This document shows positions 1 through 8,175 of a DNA stretch of 64,000 nucleotides, in pieces (the first letter of the stretch is position 1; each line of letters starts with the position of its first letter). A program made the position numbers and the translations under genes. The stretch spans positions 1,372,091 through 1,436,090 of the forward strand of contig NZ_CP061317.1 of assembly GCF_018688355.1 (NCBI RefSeq), given 5' to 3'. The notes beneath the pieces are model-generated. The model saw nothing but the letters and a program-made list of their open reading frames with translations. It was not told the DNA's origin and did no database searches. The stretch comes from Polynucleobacter sp. AP-Elch-400A-B2 (GTDB lineage: Bacteria; Pseudomonadota; Gammaproteobacteria; Burkholderiales; Burkholderiaceae).

Positions 1-2072
1 GCTTTCAAATCTGCCAGGCCAGCATACAGACCTGCTTGCGTTACCGGAGGCGTGAGGTAACTAATCAGCGTTGCTCCAGAACGACGCTTCGCAATCGCGC
101 CCTCCGAAGGATTGTTTGAGGCGTATAAATAAATATTTGGTAAATCATTAATTAAGCGATCAGGCCAGCAAGCGCCACTCATACCAGTTTGTTTGCCAGG
201 CATGAACTCTAGTGCACCATGGGTACCAAAGTGAATTACTGCTGTAGCAGCAAAGTCTTCCCGCAAGTAACGGTAGTAAGCAGAGAAAGCGTGAGTCGGA
301 GCAAAGCCACGCTCAAATAACAAGCGCATTGGATCACCTTCATAACCAAAAGAAGGTTGAACAGAAATGAGTACATTGCCGAACTGTTTACCAAGAACAA
401 AGATCGAGCTGCCGTTAGAAAGTTGCTTACCAGGAGCTGGCCCCCATTGAGCCTCGATTTCTTTTAACCAGCGTTCACGACGTACATGATCATCTACGGG
501 AATCAAGGTATGTACATTAGCATCTGCACCATATTGCTGAGCGTTGCCTTTTAAAATCGAGTCACGCAACTCATCAACCGACTCTGGAACATCGACCGTA
601 TAGCCACGGTCTTTCATACCGACTAATAAATTCTGCAGAGACTGAAATACGCTGAGGTAAGCTGCACTACCAATATTTCCGGCATTTGGCGGGAAATTGA
701 ACAACACAATGCCCACTTTTCGCTCAGCACGCTCTGAGCGACGCATGTCAACCAATTTACCCACCCGTGCGGCTAACATCCCCACGCGCTCGGTACAGGT
801 GAACATATCCTGAGGATTGTGGTCATCCGTAAATGAGCATTGCTTATGACAACCAGTGCAAGTCGTTCCAGATGCACCAGGACGTCCGCCATAAACCATT
901 GGGATGGTGGAGCCGTCTAACTCAGGAATAGCCACCATGATGGTGCTCTCAACTGGAAGTAAGCCGCGCTCGGATTTGCCCCACTGCTCCAGATTCTGAA
1001 ACTCCACTGGGTGCGCAGCAATATAGGGAATATCTAATTTCGCCAACACCTCTTCAGCTGCATGGGCATCGTTATAAGCCGGCCCACCTACCAAAGAGAA
1101 GCCTGTTAAAGAAATCATGGCATCGATGGTTGGTTTACCGTCTTGACTGAAGTAATCATCAATTGCTGGACGAGCATCTAAGCCAGCAGCAAAAGCAGGT
1201 ACTACCTGCAAACCTTGAGCCTCTAAAGCGGCAATAACAGGATCGTAGTGACCGCTATTACCAGATACCAAGTAAGACCGGAGTACTAAGAGCCCTACTC
1301 TGCCACGGGCTTTTGCATCTGGCACCACCTTGGGCAAATCACTCAACTTATTGCTAAGCCGATCCTTCATGCGTGGGTGATACACACCAGAATCTGGATA
1401 TTCAACTGGATCAAGTGCCTTAGCATTTTTACGCAAGGACTCACGCGAGCCAGAGGCGTATCGATTGATGAGGTTGACCATCATGTTGTACATGTTTTCT
1501 TGAGAGCCGCCTAACCAATACTGCAGCGATAAGAAATAAGCTCTGAGGTCTTGAGCTGTACCCGGTACAAAACGCAACATCTGCGGAATCACACGCAACA
1601 TTTTCATTTGCTTTGCCCCAGCAGTCGAAGCTTTACTCTTACCATCTTTATCTTTAGCGCTTGGACGCAGCTTTTTGAGCATCGCCATTAAACCACTGGC
1701 TGGCTGACTCATATCCAGCTTGCCAATTTTTGTTAGCTTAGTAACGTCTCCTGCAGACATGGCGCAAACCATGGCATCACAATGATCTCGTCTTGCTTTG
1801 AGATCATCTAGGATGGGTAAATAGTGATCCTCCAAGAACAACATTGTGGCAATCACAATGTCGCCACTAGCAATGTCATCTTTACAACTTTGCAAATGCT
1901 CTGGATTACCCGCAAATTCACTAGCTGAATGAATCTTTAAAGTCGCTCCCGGAATCGTCTTCTTGAGGTCCTCATAGGCGCGGTTTGCAGCACTATTTAA
2001 ATGGGTATCCATCGTAACAAGCACCAGCTTGATAGACTCATGCAGGTTAGAAGCTTTTGTTTTTGTCAGCAT
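1..2072 (-). CDS. bchH: Magnesium chelatase subunit H (N-terminal ~690 residues, cut by window start)
   Basis: The leftward frame opens with ATG at 2072 and stays open to position 1, so the stop codon lies outside the window. BchH is the large porphyrin-binding subunit of Mg-chelatase, which inserts Mg2+ into protoporphyrin IX at the first committed step of bacteriochlorophyll synthesis. The translation contains cobalamin/Mg-chelatase (CobN/BchH) hallmarks, including VLFNFPPNAGNIGSAAYLSV and HFGTHGALEFMPGKQ. A Cys-rich stretch (GTTCTGCHKQC) lies near residue 405. About 690 of an expected 1200-1250 residues are visible, with no frameshift. The gene is divergent from bchI, and the shared 257-bp gap carries a PpsR-type operator. 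CobN is the alternative, but the adjacent bchI and bchD make BchH very likely. Confidence 0.95.
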   Translation of the reverse strand, partial: MLTKTKASNLHESIKLVLVTMDTHLNSAANRAYEDLKKTIPGATLKIHSASEFAGNPEHLQSCKDDIASGDIVIATMLFLEDHYLPILDDLKARRDHCDAMVCAMSAGDVTKLTKIGKLDMSQPASGLMAMLKKLRPSAKDKDGKSKASTAGAKQMKMLRVIPQMLRFVPGTAQDLRAYFLSLQYWLGGSQENMYNMMVNLINRYASGSRESLRKNAKALDPVEYPDSGVYHPRMKDRLSNKLSDLPKVVPDAKARGRVGLLVLRSYLVSGNSGHYDPVIAALEAQGLQVVPAFAAGLDARPAIDDYFSQDGKPTIDAMISLTGFSLVGGPAYNDAHAAEEVLAKLDIPYIAAHPVEFQNLEQWGKSERGLLPVESTIMVAIPELDGSTIPMVYGGRPGASGTTCTGCHKQCSFTDDHNPQDMFTCTERVGMLAARVGKLVDMRRSERAERKVGIVLFNFPPNAGNIGSAAYLSVFQSLQNLLVGMKDRGYTVDVPESVDELRDSILKGNAQQYGADANVHTLIPVDDHVRRERWLKEIEAQWGPAPGKQLSNGSSIFVLGKQFGNVLISVQPSFGYEGDPMRLLFERGFAPTHAFSAYYRYLREDFAATAVIHFGTHGALEFMPGKQTGMSGACWPDRLINDLPNIYLYASNNPSEGAIAKRRSGATLISYLTPPVTQAGLYAGLADLK

Positions 2073-2136
2073 TGAATAAGTTTTATTAAAAAGATCAAAT
2101 TTAAAAAATTTACTTTTTACTTTTTTGTCTAAGTTT

Positions 2137-2151
2137 GATTCTTTAAGAATC
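2137..2151. promoter_or_regulatory. 15-bp perfect palindrome upstream of bchH
   Basis: GATTCTT-T-AAGAATC has two 7-bp arms around a single central base. It lies between the TGT-N12-ACA operator and the bchH start, where the leftward -10 region and transcript start would fall. It could be a second regulator site or a short hairpin in the bchH leader. The symmetry is visible in the sequence; the role is inferred. Confidence 0.35.
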
Positions 2152-2160
2152 CTACAATAC

Positions 2161-2178
2161 TGTCAACTAAAATTGACA
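2161..2178. promoter_or_regulatory. PpsR/CrtJ-type operator (TGT-N12-ACA) between bchH and bchI
   Basis: TGTCAACTAAAATTGACA fits the TGT-N12-ACA consensus bound by the photosynthesis repressor PpsR/CrtJ in purple bacteria, including the extended TGTCA...TGACA form. The site is made of two inverted TTGACA hexamers, one facing bchI and one facing bchH, so a bound repressor would cover both candidate -35 boxes. No ppsR gene is visible in the window. The match to consensus is seen directly; binding is inferred. Confidence 0.7.
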
Positions 2179-2202
2179 CTTAATTTGATATAAAGCTATC
2201 AT
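2173..2202 (+). promoter_or_regulatory. Candidate sigma70 promoter for bchID
   Basis: A perfect -35 box TTGACA (2173-2178) is followed after 18 bp by TATCAT (2197-2202), one mismatch from the -10 consensus. The -35 box is the right half of the TGT-N12-ACA operator. Transcription would start near 2209 and give a leader of about 120 nt before bchI. Confidence 0.55.
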
Positions 2203-2329
2203 TTAAGGGTAAATCCTAGTAAAAAATTAATGCCAGTATATTTATAGGATTAAGTAGTTATTGATTGATTTGCTGCATTGCAATAAATTAATTCATAGGG
2301 TTTGAATTAAACAATATCAAGGAATCTGC

Positions 2330-3376
2330 ATGGCACGTAACTACCCTTTCTCTGCAATTGTTGGGCAAGAAGATATGAAATTAGCAATCCTGATTGCGGC
2401 ACTCGACTCGAGCGTTGGGGGGGTGCTAGTGATGGGCGACCGTGGTACTGGTAAATCAACGGCAGTGCGCGCACTAGCCGCACTACTTCCGGAGATGAGC
2501 TCAGTTCAAGATTGTGTATATGCCTGCGATCCAAATGCTGCATCAGGTACTTGCCCAGTTTGCGATGAGCTTAGGGCCAAACTCAAAATTGGCGGCAAAC
2601 TGAAGGCGATTAAGAAGGCTGTGCCAGTTGTTGACTTGCCATTAGGTGCTACTGAAGACCGAGTCATCGGCGCATTGGATATTGAAAAAGCCTTGAGCTC
2701 CGGTGAGAAGGCATACGAACCCGGTCTACTTGCTAAAGCACATCGAGGATTTCTCTATATTGATGAAGTAAACCTTTTAGAGGATCACTTGGTCGATTTA
2801 TTGATAGACGTTGCTGCTTCTGGCACAAACGTAGTTGAGAGGGAAGGCTTGAGTATTCGTCACCCAGCTAAGTTTGTATTAGTCGGCAGCGGAAATCCTG
2901 AGGAAGGTGAATTGCGTCCACAACTACTTGATCGTTTTGGACTTGCGGTGGAAGTCAAGACGCCTCAAGAACCAAAGTCTCGGGTAGAGATCATCAAACG
3001 ACGTGATGAATTTGAGCGCAATCAAGCCAAATTCATGGAGATCTGGGAAAAAGAAGACGACATCATTCGACAACAAATTCAGGCGGGGAAGAAGAAGTTA
3101 CCGACTGTGAAAGTCGATGATGCCATGCTAGAAAAAGTAACTCAGCTTTGTAGCCATTTGGGAACTGATGGTTTGCGTGGGGAACTTACCCTTCTTCGGG
3201 CAATGCGTGCTTACGCAGCTTTGTGCGGAAAAAACCATGTGACGATTGAGCATCTGAAAAAGATTGCCGTGCCTGCTCTTCAGCATCGACTCAGGCGCAA
3301 TCCACTAGATGACTCTAGTTCTGGCGTCAGAGTCAAAAGAGCCATAGAAGAGTTGTTCCCAGAAAAAAGTAAGTAA
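2330..3376 (+). CDS. bchI: Magnesium chelatase ATPase subunit I
   Basis: BchI is the AAA+ motor subunit of Mg-chelatase. It forms a ring with BchD and hydrolyses ATP to drive Mg2+ insertion by BchH. The 348 residues are normal for the family. Walker A GDRGTGKST lies at about residues 36-44, Walker B LYIDEVNLL near 140, and the family motif VGSGNPEEGELRPQLLDRFG near 185. The N-terminal NYPFSAIVGQEDMKLA is typical. An AAGGA ribosome site 8 bases before the ATG supports this start. The stop is 22 bp from the TTG start of bchD, so the two genes are probably cotranscribed from the PpsR-type promoter. Confidence 0.97.
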   Translation: MARNYPFSAIVGQEDMKLAILIAALDSSVGGVLVMGDRGTGKSTAVRALAALLPEMSSVQDCVYACDPNAASGTCPVCDELRAKLKIGGKLKAIKKAVPVVDLPLGATEDRVIGALDIEKALSSGEKAYEPGLLAKAHRGFLYIDEVNLLEDHLVDLLIDVAASGTNVVEREGLSIRHPAKFVLVGSGNPEEGELRPQLLDRFGLAVEVKTPQEPKSRVEIIKRRDEFERNQAKFMEIWEKEDDIIRQQIQAGKKKLPTVKVDDAMLEKVTQLCSHLGTDGLRGELTLLRAMRAYAALCGKNHVTIEHLKKIAVPALQHRLRRNPLDDSSSGVRVKRAIEELFPEKSK

Positions 3377-3398
3377 CTGAATAAGCAAATACTGTCTT

Positions 3399-5327
3399 TT
3401 GGAAAATCCAGAACAAACGCAAGAGATCAGTAAGAGTGCAAAACTTGAAACTTGGTTGCGCGCGCTCCAGGTCGCTCAGCTCTTAGTCATTAACCCGCAT
3501 GGTTTGGGTGGCGTCATCCTTCGGGCACGCTCGGGCCCAGTGAGGGATCGCTGGTTAGCTTATCTCAATACCATCGCTCAATTAAGCGGTATGCGCCTAC
3601 CCCTACGCAAGATGCCACTTGGAATCTCTGATGAAAACCTGATTGGTGGAATCGATCTCGATCAAACATTACGTACCGGTAAAGCTGTTCTCAGGCAGGG
3701 CCTGCTGGCCCAATGTGATCAGCAGTTATTACTTATGCCAATGGCAGAGAGAGTTGAAGTGGGCGCCGTAGCAAAAGTGGTGAGCGCTTTAGACAATGGA
3801 TTCATTGCGATTGAGCGTGATGGTCAAAGCCGCAGAATTGAGAGTCACTTTGGTATTGTTGCTTTAGATGAAGGGATCGAAGATGATGAACACCCCAATG
3901 AAAAAATTCGGCAAAGAACAGCCTTTCTTTTAAATCTCGACATCATCGGCTGGAGAGATTTACCAGAAACAGATGATGATTTTCTGCCAGATAAGCAGTC
4001 GCTGGATTACGCTAGTAAATACTTTTCAAATATCAGTATCAGCGAAGATAGTCTGAGTGCGCTTGTAGGTGTCGCTGAGCAACTCGGCGTTGTGTCAATA
4101 CGTGCGCTGAACTTGGCACTCAATACTGCAAAATGTTTAGCTGCTTTTGATAGAGAATCAGAAGTCAGTAGCATGCACCTCCAGCGCGCTATTGCTTTAG
4201 TGTTATCACCCAGAGCAACTCGCTTACCGCAAAACGCGCCTCCACCTGAAGATGAAAACGAAGCTCCGACTGATGAAGAACAACCAGATGACCAGCCAGA
4301 AGAAAACGTAGACCAAGATCAGCAGCCTCAGCCAGAACCTACTGAAGATCAAAACCAGGATCAAGAAAAAAAGGAGGAGAACGAGAAGGATGAGAATGAG
4401 TCTGAGAAAACAGATTCGGAAAATCCCCAAGCTCTCGATGATGAAATTCTCGAAGCAGCTCAAGCTGCGATTCCCGCCGATCTCTTAGCACGCTTAGCTG
4501 ATTTAGCGGATTTGAAAACACCCAAGGGAATGGGCGGTAAGACAGGTGCTATCAAAGTCGGTCGTGTGCGTGGTCGCCCCTTAGGCAATATGCCAGGCAT
4601 GCCTGAGGGCGGTAAAACCTTGAGCATCATTGATACCTTGCGAGCTGCTGTTCCTTGGCAAGGTATACGTAAGGCAGAAATGATCGCAGCTGATAAGTTT
4701 ATCCCCGCAGGAAAAATCCTCATTCGCAAAGAAGATTTTAGAATCAAGCGCTATCAAGAGCGGACTCAAACTTTAACGATGTTTATCGTGGATGCTTCTG
4801 GTTCTTCAGCAATGCATCGCCTTGCTGAAGCCAAGGGGGCTGTAGAGCTCTTATTGGCTGAATGTTATGTAAGACGTGATCAAGTAGCAGTGATGTCATT
4901 CAGGGGCAGTGTTGCTGAACTCGTTCTTGCCCCTACTCGTTCATTAGTAAAGGCAAAGCGGGCTTTAAGTGGGCTACCTGGTGGAGGTGGGACTCCTCTA
5001 TCACGGGCCATTGATGAGTCTTTTGAAATAGCTAGCGCATCAATGAGAAAAGGGCTTACCCCTGCTCTCGTCTTCTTAACGGATGGCAGAGCCAACATTG
5101 CTAAAGATGGTTCTCCCGGCAGATCGAAAGCAATGGAAGATGCTCAGCAGTCAGCACGCGCTGCCTCTCATTACTCTTTTAAATCCTTATGGATTGATAC
5201 CTCGCCCCAAGCCAGAGACGAAGGCAAGGCTCTCGCAGCAATGCTTGGGTCGATGTACTTACCTCTCCCGAATGCAGGAGCCAATGAGGTTTCTCAAGCA
5301 ATCATGCAGGGGCTTAAAAAGGCTTAG
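3399..5327 (+). CDS. bchD: Magnesium chelatase subunit D
   Basis: BchD is the platform subunit that couples the BchI ATPase ring to BchH. The 642-residue protein has an N-terminal AAA-like domain (about 20-270) without a proper Walker A motif, as expected for BchD. A linker rich in Glu, Asp, Gln and Pro follows (about 277-350), then a C-terminal von Willebrand A domain. The MIDAS residues are VDASGSS near 460, GGGTPL, and FLTDGRAN. The start is TTG at 3399, 22 bp after the bchI stop. An internal start would remove family-typical residues. The stop codon abuts the stop of the convergent bchO with no spacer. Confidence 0.95.
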   Translation: MENPEQTQEISKSAKLETWLRALQVAQLLVINPHGLGGVILRARSGPVRDRWLAYLNTIAQLSGMRLPLRKMPLGISDENLIGGIDLDQTLRTGKAVLRQGLLAQCDQQLLLMPMAERVEVGAVAKVVSALDNGFIAIERDGQSRRIESHFGIVALDEGIEDDEHPNEKIRQRTAFLLNLDIIGWRDLPETDDDFLPDKQSLDYASKYFSNISISEDSLSALVGVAEQLGVVSIRALNLALNTAKCLAAFDRESEVSSMHLQRAIALVLSPRATRLPQNAPPPEDENEAPTDEEQPDDQPEENVDQDQQPQPEPTEDQNQDQEKKEENEKDENESEKTDSENPQALDDEILEAAQAAIPADLLARLADLADLKTPKGMGGKTGAIKVGRVRGRPLGNMPGMPEGGKTLSIIDTLRAAVPWQGIRKAEMIAADKFIPAGKILIRKEDFRIKRYQERTQTLTMFIVDASGSSAMHRLAEAKGAVELLLAECYVRRDQVAVMSFRGSVAELVLAPTRSLVKAKRALSGLPGGGGTPLSRAIDESFEIASASMRKGLTPALVFLTDGRANIAKDGSPGRSKAMEDAQQSARAASHYSFKSLWIDTSPQARDEGKALAAMLGSMYLPLPNAGANEVSQAIMQGLKKA

Positions 5328-6179
5328 CTAAGCTAGCCCTTCTAGAATCAGTTTCGCCACTTTGCTTGGTTCGAGCTCATGCATGATGTGACCACCCTCC
5401 CACTTCAAAATTTCTGCGGCAGGGAAATGTTCCTGAATAATTTTCTCTAGAGGCTTGGCCGGAATCCATGCATCCTGCTTACCTAATACGCAAATTAATT
5501 TACCGCGATACAAATTGGCTTCGGCTAACACTTTTTGAATGTCTGCCGCTGCCATGAAATTCATAGAGCCACGCACGTGGTCTGAACGCTCAAAGAGTTT
5601 ACGGTAATACACTCTCCGCGCCTCCGGCAAAATAGTGTTAGTTGAGTCTAGTAACTTGTCTACCATTCCCAAATTAGGTGAAAGTGAAGCCAGCAAACTA
5701 GAAAGAGTGGAAGATCTGGTAATGGGTCCTAAGAGCGGCCCAAAGAAACTAGTGTAGACAGGCGGTGGCGGTATAAAAGACGGGTTTAAAGCAATGACTA
5801 GCTTTGGCTGTTTTACTGCAGCTACAGCAAAACGAATCGCCAAGGGCGCCCCAGCAGAATGTCCTACTACGATCGAAGGCGCTTCAATTCCCAGTTGCTC
5901 GATGAGTAGTTGCAATGAACGAGCAATGACATCTAGCTTGAGGTCCTCTAATTTTGCTCCTTGAGTAAAGGCATGGCCTGGTAAATCTGGCACTAGTACT
6001 TGCGCATGGGGCTCCAGCAGAGGAATCAGATCTGACCAAGAGTGGGTTGAGCTTCCAGTGCCGTGCAGCAGTAAAACTACTGGGCCCTTACCTGTGAGTT
6101 GAACATGCCAATCCAAATCCCCAATAGAGATAAGCCTGCTATGTTGTCGATTGGGCCAATCTAGGGGTATGCGTTTCAT
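5328..6179 (-). CDS. bchO: BchO, alpha/beta hydrolase associated with Mg-chelatase
   Basis: This 283-residue alpha/beta hydrolase carries the BchO-type N-terminus (DWPNRQHSRLI), oxyanion motif LLLHGTGSSTHSW and nucleophile elbow GHSAG with Ser108. The catalytic His lies near the C-terminus in GGHIMHE. BchO is found beside bchI/bchD in purple bacteria and is thought to assist Mg insertion, but its reaction is not established. Here it is convergent to bchD rather than downstream on the same strand. Its ATG lies 3 bp after the stop of the upstream hydrolase gene, so those two genes form an operon. Confidence 0.85.
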   Translation of the reverse strand: MKRIPLDWPNRQHSRLISIGDLDWHVQLTGKGPVVLLLHGTGSSTHSWSDLIPLLEPHAQVLVPDLPGHAFTQGAKLEDLKLDVIARSLQLLIEQLGIEAPSIVVGHSAGAPLAIRFAVAAVKQPKLVIALNPSFIPPPPVYTSFFGPLLGPITRSSTLSSLLASLSPNLGMVDKLLDSTNTILPEARRVYYRKLFERSDHVRGSMNFMAAADIQKVLAEANLYRGKLICVLGKQDAWIPAKPLEKIIQEHFPAAEILKWEGGHIMHELEPSKVAKLILEGLA

Positions 6180-6182
6180 GAC

Positions 6183-7109
6183 TTATAAAAATTCTTTGAG
6201 TGCAGCAAGACCGATGGTTGGCTGCTCTTCTTGCGGTAAGTGTCCAATATTAGGCAAGGATACTCTCTTCGCATTAGGCATCACCTTCAAATAATCATTG
6301 GAATTGGCAATGGGGATAAAAGCATCTTTTTCACCCCAAAGTAACAATGTGGATACCTTGATAGTTGCCAAGGAGGGGATTGGGTCTTGTAAAACTGTTT
6401 GCTGCATACGAGTCAAAATTGCCCCCCTCACTCCTGGGGCTAACATCAGATCATAGTAACGATTCACTAAAGCATCATTTAATGTTTTTGGATTAGCGTA
6501 AGCTGGCTCTAGATTCATTGCTAAAAAAGTTTTAGAAAAGAAGTAGCGATAAAGCTCGGCGATAGCGGGAACTTCTGTCTTTTTACCGTACTCCATTCCT
6601 GGGCTAGCATATCCATCTGGAGATATGAGTACCAGCTTGGCAACTTGATCCGGATAGCGGGCTGCAAATTGCCAAGCAAACTTTCCACCCATAGAGTTGC
6701 CTACCAGCACTACCTTAGGAATCTGCAGCTCTTTGAGAAAAGCTTCTAATACTTCCACGCTTCTCTGATCGGTATAGATTCCGCTAGGGTCCTCACCCGT
6801 GAGACCAAATCCAGGTAAGTCTAGGGAAATAACACGGTACTCACTACTTAAAGCTTCTGACCAGGAATCCCATGTCTGCAAGCTAGATCCGAAGCCGTGC
6901 AAAAATAGAAGAGGGATTGGATTTTTAGAGGGCCCAGTATCTTGATAATGAATATTGACACCCAAGGCACTGATATAAGCAGTTTTAGGTGATCCATAGA
7001 TTTTCTCCAACTCTTCTTTGGACTTGTCGGGAGTCCATAAATAGAGGGCGGTAAGAAATAACAGTGCCGTCAGTGCAATAGCAATAATCTTGAGTACTTT
7101 TAGAAACAT
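6183..7109 (-). CDS. Membrane-anchored alpha/beta hydrolase
   Basis: The 308-residue protein starts with one hydrophobic segment (about 5-25, probably a signal anchor), followed by an alpha/beta hydrolase fold. LLFLHGFGSSLQTWDSW forms the oxyanion region and VGNSMGG the nucleophile elbow. GEKDAFIP holds the likely acid residue and NIGHLPQEE the catalytic His. It is the first gene of a two-gene operon with bchO and is divergent from the LPOR gene with a 61-bp gap. The substrate is unknown. The position suggests a link to pigment or lipid metabolism, but nothing in the sequence proves this. Confidence 0.8.
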   Translation of the reverse strand: MFLKVLKIIAIALTALLFLTALYLWTPDKSKEELEKIYGSPKTAYISALGVNIHYQDTGPSKNPIPLLFLHGFGSSLQTWDSWSEALSSEYRVISLDLPGFGLTGEDPSGIYTDQRSVEVLEAFLKELQIPKVVLVGNSMGGKFAWQFAARYPDQVAKLVLISPDGYASPGMEYGKKTEVPAIAELYRYFFSKTFLAMNLEPAYANPKTLNDALVNRYYDLMLAPGVRGAILTRMQQTVLQDPIPSLATIKVSTLLLWGEKDAFIPIANSNDYLKVMPNAKRVSLPNIGHLPQEEQPTIGLAALKEFL

Positions 7110-7170
7110 TGCGTCTAGCCTTAAAATGACAATAATTCATGATTACCAAAACTAAGACTGTAATAGAAAA

Positions 7171-8154
7171 ATGAACTCCACTACAACTCAACCGCTCGCA
7201 ATTATTACCGGATCCTCATCTGGCGTTGGTTTACATACCGCCAAGGCCCTTCTAGCCCGAAACTGGCGACTGATACTAGCCGTCCGAGATCCCCAAAAGA
7301 TGGAGTTGCTTGCTAAGGCTCATCAATTTGATTCAAACCAATATGAAATCTGGCAATTGGACTTAGGTAGTCTGGACAGTGTTCATGCATTTGTAAAGCG
7401 CTTTAATGATAGCGGTCAAAAACTCAATGCCTTGCTCTGTAATGCCGCTACATACCTGCCACTGTTAAAAGAACCAGCACGCTCGCCCCAGGGATTTGAG
7501 ATCAGCGTAGCAACGAATTACTTTGGGCACTATGTACTAAGCAGAATGCTGCTGGAAAACCTTAAGCAAACGGCAGCAAAAGGTGAGCATGCTCGCCTCA
7601 TAACCTTGGGGACTGTGACAGCAAACTCAGAAGAATTCGGGGGTAAAGTTCCGATTCCGGCCCCTGCAGATATTGGCGCCTTAGAAGGTCTAGTAGCTGG
7701 CTTTAAGGCACCTATTGCGATGATTAATGGGAAACCCTTTAAGCCAGGCAAAGCTTACAAAGACAGTAAGTTATGCAATATGATCATGAATCGAGAGTTG
7801 CAAAAAAGATATCACGCAAGCACTGGGGTGATCTTCAATACCCTCTATCCTGGATGCGTAGCTGAGACGGCACTTTTTAGAGATACGCCACCACTCTTCC
7901 AGAAAATATTTCCCTGGTTTCAGAAAAATATTACTAAAGGTTTTGTCAGTCAAGAGCTTGCGGGTGAGCGGGTTGCTCAAGTAGTAGCCGATCCACGCTT
8001 TACCCAATCCGGCGTTCACTGGAGCTGGGGTAATCGTAACTCTGCAATTAGAGAGCCCTTTGCTCAAGAGCTCTCCATGAAAGCCAAGAGTGAAAAACTC
8101 AGCAGAGATCTCTGGGAAATTACTGCCAAGCTCGTCGGCATGCCCAATGATTAA
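7171..8154 (+). CDS. por: Light-dependent protochlorophyllide oxidoreductase (LPOR)
   Basis: LPOR reduces the C17-C18 bond of protochlorophyllide with NADPH and light, without metal clusters, so it tolerates oxygen. The 327-residue SDR protein has the NADPH motif TGSSSGVGL (13-21), a CNAA motif at 90-93, the LPOR-specific block LGTVTANSEEFGGK with PIPAPADIG, catalytic Tyr196 and Lys200 in YKDSKLCN, and active-site Cys229 in LYPGCVAET. These correspond to Tyr193, Lys197 and Cys226 of the cyanobacterial enzyme. The SPWFQKN-type block (IFPWFQKNITKGFVSQELAGER) and SGVHWSWGNR also match the LPOR family rather than generic SDRs. LPOR genes are known in some aerobic anoxygenic phototrophs, probably by transfer. 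It is convergent with bchL, the DPOR subunit for the same reaction. No strong ribosome site is seen. Confidence 0.93.
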   Translation: MNSTTTQPLAIITGSSSGVGLHTAKALLARNWRLILAVRDPQKMELLAKAHQFDSNQYEIWQLDLGSLDSVHAFVKRFNDSGQKLNALLCNAATYLPLLKEPARSPQGFEISVATNYFGHYVLSRMLLENLKQTAAKGEHARLITLGTVTANSEEFGGKVPIPAPADIGALEGLVAGFKAPIAMINGKPFKPGKAYKDSKLCNMIMNRELQKRYHASTGVIFNTLYPGCVAETALFRDTPPLFQKIFPWFQKNITKGFVSQELAGERVAQVVADPRFTQSGVHWSWGNRNSAIREPFAQELSMKAKSEKLSRDLWEITAKLVGMPND

Positions 8155-8175
8155 ATAGCTAACTAAGCTATTTAA
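8151..8175. terminator. Palindrome covering both stop codons between LPOR and bchL
   Basis: TTAAATAGCT (8151-8160) and AGCTATTTAA (8166-8175) form a perfect 10-bp stem around the loop AACTA. It includes the TAA of LPOR and the TAA of bchL. The stem is AT-rich, so termination would be weak. It is the only structure in the 17-bp convergent gap and could act in both directions. Confidence 0.4.

Noticed and set aside
5083..5331. 82-codon rightward frame overlapping the end of bchD
   Set aside because: It lies wholly inside the conserved von Willebrand A domain of bchD in another frame.
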